Assembly (NCBI GenBank): GCA_900762805.1
Contig: CAAFHY010000160.1
Span: forward strand, 1-14,674
Length of the DNA stretch: 14,674 nt
Source: Oscillospiraceae bacterium
Lineage (GTDB): Bacteria > Bacillota > Clostridia > Oscillospirales > Ruminococcaceae
Reading direction: 5' to 3'
The first letter of the stretch is position 1; every line of letters starts with the position of its first letter. This document shows positions 14,341-14,674 of the stretch, piece by piece. The position numbers and the translations under genes were made by a program. Below the pieces are notes generated by a model. The model worked only from the letters and a program-made list of their open reading frames with translations. It searched no databases and was not told the origin of the DNA.

Positions 14341-14370
14341 ATTATAGCATCTTCTGACAGCGTTTGTAAA
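14341..14370 (-). promoter_or_regulatory. Sigma-A-type promoter of the mdh-fumC-hdr-flox-frd operon
   Basis: On the minus strand TTTACA (14370-14365) is separated by 18 bases from a perfect TATAAT (14346-14341). TG lies one base before the -10 box (TGCTATAAT), an extended -10. Transcription would begin near 14334, leaving a short untranslated leader with a GGAAGG ribosome site. This is the only convincing promoter I see for the 13-gene run. Confidence 0.75.
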
Positions 14371-14374
14371 TTGC

Positions 14375-14409
14375 CTGATCAGCATATCAGTATTGCATAT
14401 ATCGATATA
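14375..14409. promoter_or_regulatory. Palindromes just upstream of the operon promoter, possible operator
   Basis: Two perfect palindromes lie directly upstream of the -35 box: CTGATCAG (14375-14382) and TATATCGATATA (14398-14409). GCATAT also occurs twice (14382 area and 14395-14400). The positions, about -45 and -70 from the predicted start, would suit an activator. I do not recognise the regulator and palindromes this short can arise by chance. Confidence 0.3.
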
Positions 14410-14425
14410 CTTTTCACAAGTAAAG

Positions 14426-14470
14426 GCCGCCGTTCAGGATGTAAAACAAGCTGTTCGGCGGCGATTTCTT
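14426..14470 (+). terminator. Plus-strand terminator-like hairpin without an upstream gene
   Basis: GCCGCCG (14426-14432) pairs with CGGCGGC (14456-14462) around a 23-base loop, followed by ATTTCTTTTT on the plus strand. The loop contains AACAAGCTGTT, itself partly self-complementary. The shape fits an intrinsic terminator for plus-strand transcription, but no plus-strand gene lies to its left. Confidence 0.4.
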
Positions 14471-14511
14471 TTTATTGCAAAAGCGCGTGATATTGTGCTA
14501 TTTTCTTCACA

Positions 14512-14566
14512 ATTTATCGGCCCGCGGCTTCAAGCGGCCTTTGCACGCGGGCAGATAAATTTTTTC
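14512..14566 (+). terminator. Long plus-strand hairpin followed by a T-run
   Basis: ATTTATC-G-GCCCGCG (14512-14526) pairs with CGCGGGC-A-GATAAAT (14546-14560), a 15-bp stem with one mismatch and a 19-base loop. TTTTTT follows in the plus direction. On the minus strand no T-run follows the stem, so the orientation favours plus-strand termination. It is a second such element with no obvious plus-strand gene. Confidence 0.5.
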
Positions 14567-14674
14567 TGCCGGGGCAAAAAATGCTTTTTGCCAAAATTCT
14601 GCCGCCTTGAGGCTGTACGGCAGCGGTCTTGTCCCGCGGATATCAGAATAAGCCCTGTTCCCGTTTGGCGGCAG

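Larger units (their letters stand above)
14371..14674. other. Gene-free region upstream of the operon, rich in inverted repeats
   Basis: I see no coding sequence on either strand here. The region holds the palindromes at 14375-14409, the two plus-strand terminator-like hairpins (14426-14470 and 14512-14566), a GGCAAAAA/TTTTTGCC palindrome with a 4-base loop (14573-14592) and a CTGCCG/CGGCAG inverted repeat (14599-14623). Its base composition is more A/T-rich than that of the coding regions. Confidence 0.6.

Noticed and set aside
14493..14512. Rex-like redox-repressor site TTGTG-N10-CACAA
   Set aside because: Rex sites normally have 8 bases between these half-sites, and this one is about 160 bases upstream of the predicted transcription start. 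The nearby TTTTCACAAG at 14411-14420 is only a half-site.

Overview
The window suggests a GC-rich anaerobic Firmicute, probably a clostridium of the Oscillospirales type. The evidence is strong Shine-Dalgarno sites before nearly every gene, strict-anaerobe enzymology (heterodisulfide reductase, Flox and a soluble fumarate reductase) and protein sequences of clostridial flavour. This placement is inference. All supported genes lie on the minus strand. No tRNA, rRNA, CRISPR array, transposase or phage gene was seen.

Layout in the direction of transcription (right to left). Positions 14371-14674 form a gene-free upstream region with several inverted repeats. A good sigma-A promoter (14341-14370) then starts one long run of 13 genes, which ends at a strong hairpin terminator at 2491-2518. 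The order is NAD-dependent malate/lactate-type dehydrogenase, class II fumarase, HdrB, HdrC, HdrA, MvhD/FloxD, FloxC, FloxB, FloxA, a fumarate-reductase-type iron-sulfur protein, a fumarate-reductase-type flavoprotein, a three-helix membrane protein and a thioredoxin-fold [2Fe-2S] ferredoxin. Neighbouring genes overlap by 4-13 bases or lie 11-25 bases apart, except for a 67-base gap before the last one. Below the terminator lie about six tandem copies of a 42-bp repeat, then a separate promoter and an ABC-F ATPase gene. Another degenerate direct repeat occupies the left edge.

How the genes fit together (inference). The dehydrogenase has Arg at the substrate-selecting position and so looks like a malate dehydrogenase. 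With fumarase it would link oxaloacetate, malate and fumarate. The FrdA/FrdB pair would interconvert fumarate and succinate, but it has no cytochrome b anchor. Its iron-sulfur subunit carries two complete [4Fe-4S] motifs instead of the usual [4Fe-4S] plus [3Fe-4S] pair, so it looks soluble and quinone-independent. FloxABCD plus HdrABC is a known type of NADH-oxidising, flavin-based electron-bifurcating complex. Placing it in one operon with FrdAB, FumC and Mdh suggests an NADH-driven enzyme that reduces fumarate and ferredoxin together, or the reverse: ferredoxin-assisted succinate oxidation. The arrangement recalls archaeal thiol:fumarate reductase (TfrAB), with the HdrB-like half of TfrB present here as a separate HdrB subunit. 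I know of no characterised example of this exact assembly; it is the main item to check.
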